This document shows, one piece after another, positions 62,414 through 64,000 of a DNA stretch of 64,000 bases. The notes beneath the pieces are model-generated. The model was not told the DNA's origin. It was given only the letters and a program-made list of their open reading frames with translations, and searched no databases. How positions within the stretch are numbered: the stretch's first letter is position 1; each line of letters starts with the position of its first letter. The position numbers were made by a program, and so were the translations under genes. This stretch comes from Proteobacteria bacterium UBA1844. Lineage in GTDB: Bacteria; Pseudomonadota; Gammaproteobacteria; Steroidobacterales; Woeseiaceae. The DNA lies in the NCBI GenBank assembly GCA_002338615.1, contig DDIS01000085.1:12244-76243 (forward strand). Reading direction: 5' to 3'.

Positions 62414-64000
62414 AATTGGTCCCGTGCCGTGCCTGGAGTTTCGTTGGCACCCGCATTGGCTGCCGCGACAGTCACTGATGCATCCATCCAAAGTCGAATG
62501 ATGGCAAGGTAGTTTCGGGCAACGTCGCGAATAACCGTTTTGTCGTCACAGTCGCCATTGAACCACTGTCGCGCGGACTCGCCAAAGATGCTGCGGCCAA
62601 CGGCGAAACCTTTACAGACTGGAAACTGGCTGGCCACCTCAAAACTTTGCTTGAGTTCACTTTCCGGCGCATCGAGTCCAAGCAGTAACACGCCGCGGCA
62701 CAATGGATCGTAGCGCTCGATCACGGCGGCGACGCCCTGCCAGCCAGCGATAGTCTGGGATTCCAGCTTCCACCAGGCAGGTAGTACGCCGAGATTGTAA
62801 AAGCGTCGCATCACATTTGCGGTGGTTTCGTGGTTACACGCCTGGCCCGAATTGCTGCTGATCACCTCAAGCAATAGTTCGCGACCGAGCGCCTGGCAGT
62901 CGTCGCTGAGTTCCCGGACGCGCCGTTCCTGTTCCAGGCGTAAGGACATATCGTCGTCCGGATGATAGAAAACGAGGCACTTGACCACATGCGACGCCGG
63001 CCAGCGCGTAAGGGGCAGGCCAAAATTATTCTGCGGATCGAAATTCACCGGCCTGGAACCGGGAATTTCAACCGGCCGGCCGATCCACCATTGCTGTTGT
63101 GTGAACCGATCAAGAATGTCGGAGCCGTAGCGGTCGTCAAGTATGATTCCGAGGTTGTTCGCGTCGCCCCGTTCGGCGGCTACCTGTTCGACAGCTTTCG
63201 CCACCAGCGCCTTGAATTCCGAGATTCGTGTTCCTGCTGCGTCCAGCGAAATATCCAGCTCCTCCAGTTGTCGCCGGTGATCGAACGCGAGGATCATCAG
63301 CGGGCAGGCTACTTTTGCGCGCGTCGAAACTGCATGCAGGTAGCGGATTTTCTGGTCTTTGTCCGGTCGCTCGACCTGGTCCGAGCGCTGCATATAGTCT
63401 TCGAGTTCAATGGCGGTCGGCATCGCCGGTGTGCAGGCATGCCTCGATACCACTAGCGCTCCACAGGCATTGCCCGCGGTGGCACACTCCTGCCAACTCT
63501 TGCCTTGCAGCCAGGTATGCAGAAAGCCGCTCAGGAAAGCGTCCCCGGCGCCCAGCACGTTAAGCACATCGACCGTGGCGCCGCGAACGCTGATACCGGC
63601 GTCGATCGAGTCGGGTATTTTCCCAGCGAATATCGTGCAACCGAGTGGCCCGCGTTTCAGGACGATTGCTGCGCTGCTTTTCTTGCGGATCGCGCGCAAG
63701 GACTGCAAGGTGTCGGATGTACCGCCTGCAATCTTTATTTCTTCTTCCGTACCGACGATGAGGTCGCAGTCCTTGAGCAGGCCCTGGAGACGTTCCGTCA
63801 CGACGCGGGATTCCACAAAACGCTCTTCGCCCGCACCGGCGGCTGTGAGGCCCCAGAGCACCGGCCGGTAATCGATATCGAGAATGACCAATGTTGACCG
63901 ATTTTTCGCGTAGCGCACGGCCAGGCGAACTGCGTCCAGACTTTGTTCGGTGGAAAGATGCGTGCCGGTAATGGCCAGTGCGCGGCTGGAGCCGATAAAC
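62410..64000 (-). CDS. iolC: IolC-type 5-dehydro-2-deoxygluconokinase fused to DUF2090 aldolase-like domain (5' end cut by window)
   Basis: At least 529 residues, open to the right edge, so the N-terminus is missing. The PfkB/ribokinase part shows LAITGTHLSTEQSL, LDIDYRPVLWG, and the catalytic GAGDAFLSGF (anion hole and base Asp). From about 200 residues after that the DUF2090 domain begins with LMILAFDHRRQLEEL, a class I aldolase-like fold. In proteobacteria this fusion is thought to give both phosphorylation of 5-dehydro-2-deoxygluconate and cleavage of the product. First gene seen of the operon, overlapping iolD by GTGA. Confidence 0.92.
   Translation of the reverse strand, partial: FIGSSRALAITGTHLSTEQSLDAVRLAVRYAKNRSTLVILDIDYRPVLWGLTAAGAGEERFVESRVVTERLQGLLKDCDLIVGTEEEIKIAGGTSDTLQSLRAIRKKSSAAIVLKRGPLGCTIFAGKIPDSIDAGISVRGATVDVLNVLGAGDAFLSGFLHTWLQGKSWQECATAGNACGALVVSRHACTPAMPTAIELEDYMQRSDQVERPDKDQKIRYLHAVSTRAKVACPLMILAFDHRRQLEELDISLDAAGTRISEFKALVAKAVEQVAAERGDANNLGIILDDRYGSDILDRFTQQQWWIGRPVEIPGSRPVNFDPQNNFGLPLTRWPASHVVKCLVFYHPDDDMSLRLEQERRVRELSDDCQALGRELLLEVISSNSGQACNHETTANVMRRFYNLGVLPAWWKLESQTIAGWQGVAAVIERYDPLCRGVLLLGLDAPESELKQSFEVASQFPVCKGFAVGRSIFGESARQWFNGDCDDKTVIRDVARNYLAIIRLWMDASVTVAAANAGANETPGTARDQL

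Noticed and set aside
1..64000. CRISPR arrays, tRNA or rRNA genes, prophage or transposase genes
   Set aside because: I looked for repeats with regular spacing, cloverleaf-like segments and transposase motifs and found none.

Overview
The window looks like a chromosomal segment of a free-living, aerobic, Gram-negative bacterium, most likely a gammaproteobacterium. Supporting signs are TonB-dependent receptors, lipoprotein and Tat-like export signals, a PQQ dehydrogenase, a textbook CueR copper promoter, a bactofilin pair and one REP-type inverted repeat (GTAGGAGCG...CGCTCCTAC) of the kind common in Pseudomonas/Xanthomonas-like genomes. The genus cannot be told from the sequence. I see no rRNA, tRNA, CRISPR array, prophage or intact insertion sequence. 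Both ends cut genes: the first protein lacks its export signal and is open upstream, and the last (IolC-type kinase) runs off the right edge.

1-31.3 kb is a large catabolic island, mostly on the + strand. It opens with a DUF1592/DUF1552/ankyrin/amidohydrolase set, then a beta-propeller protein coupled to a small c-type cytochrome with a helix-hairpin-helix tail. Two paralogous TonB-dependent receptors follow, separated by decayed PhoD, amidohydrolase and sulfatase fragments and an exported DapA-family protein. The rest is an SDR, a second amidohydrolase, an LldD-type 2-hydroxyacid dehydrogenase and an IclR regulator (both on the - strand), a FAH-family hydrolase, an MFS transporter, an Ldh-family oxidoreductase, an enolase-superfamily dehydratase/racemase, a third amidohydrolase, a PQQ dehydrogenase with two N-terminal haem c domains, a cupin and a tannase/feruloyl esterase. 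The enzyme set (lactonase-like amidohydrolase, acid dehydratase, SDR, FAH hydrolase, lactate oxidation) parallels the non-phosphorylated L-fucose/sugar-acid route, but the substrate is unknown. A conserved ~42-nt element lies upstream of the propeller gene and both receptors, and a weaker inverted copy lies upstream of the MFS gene, suggesting one regulon.

31.5-38.1 kb carries a Cds1-like cysteine desulfhydrase and a divergent copper-resistance operon (cueR, Cu+ P-type ATPase, CopA multicopper oxidase, CopB) under a CueR-type promoter with a 19-bp spacer. 38.2-40.5 kb holds hydroxyproline epimerase plus a D-amino-acid oxidoreductase. 40.8-45.3 kb is a Gld-type ABC transporter operon with a DUF4340 protein. 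45.4-52.3 kb holds a YceI lipoprotein, a YtcJ-type amidohydrolase, two bactofilins, a large NB-ARC/TPR regulator and a DUF4242 protein.

52.4-64 kb looks like a phytate-to-inositol locus. After a small secreted protein of unknown function come a secreted metallophosphatase, a two-domain beta-propeller phytase, an organophosphate-type MFS transporter, a small lipoprotein, an inositol-monophosphatase-family enzyme and a convergent iolC-iolD-iolE operon. Together these could strip phosphate from phytate outside the cytoplasm, import the product, finish dephosphorylation and degrade the inositol ring.
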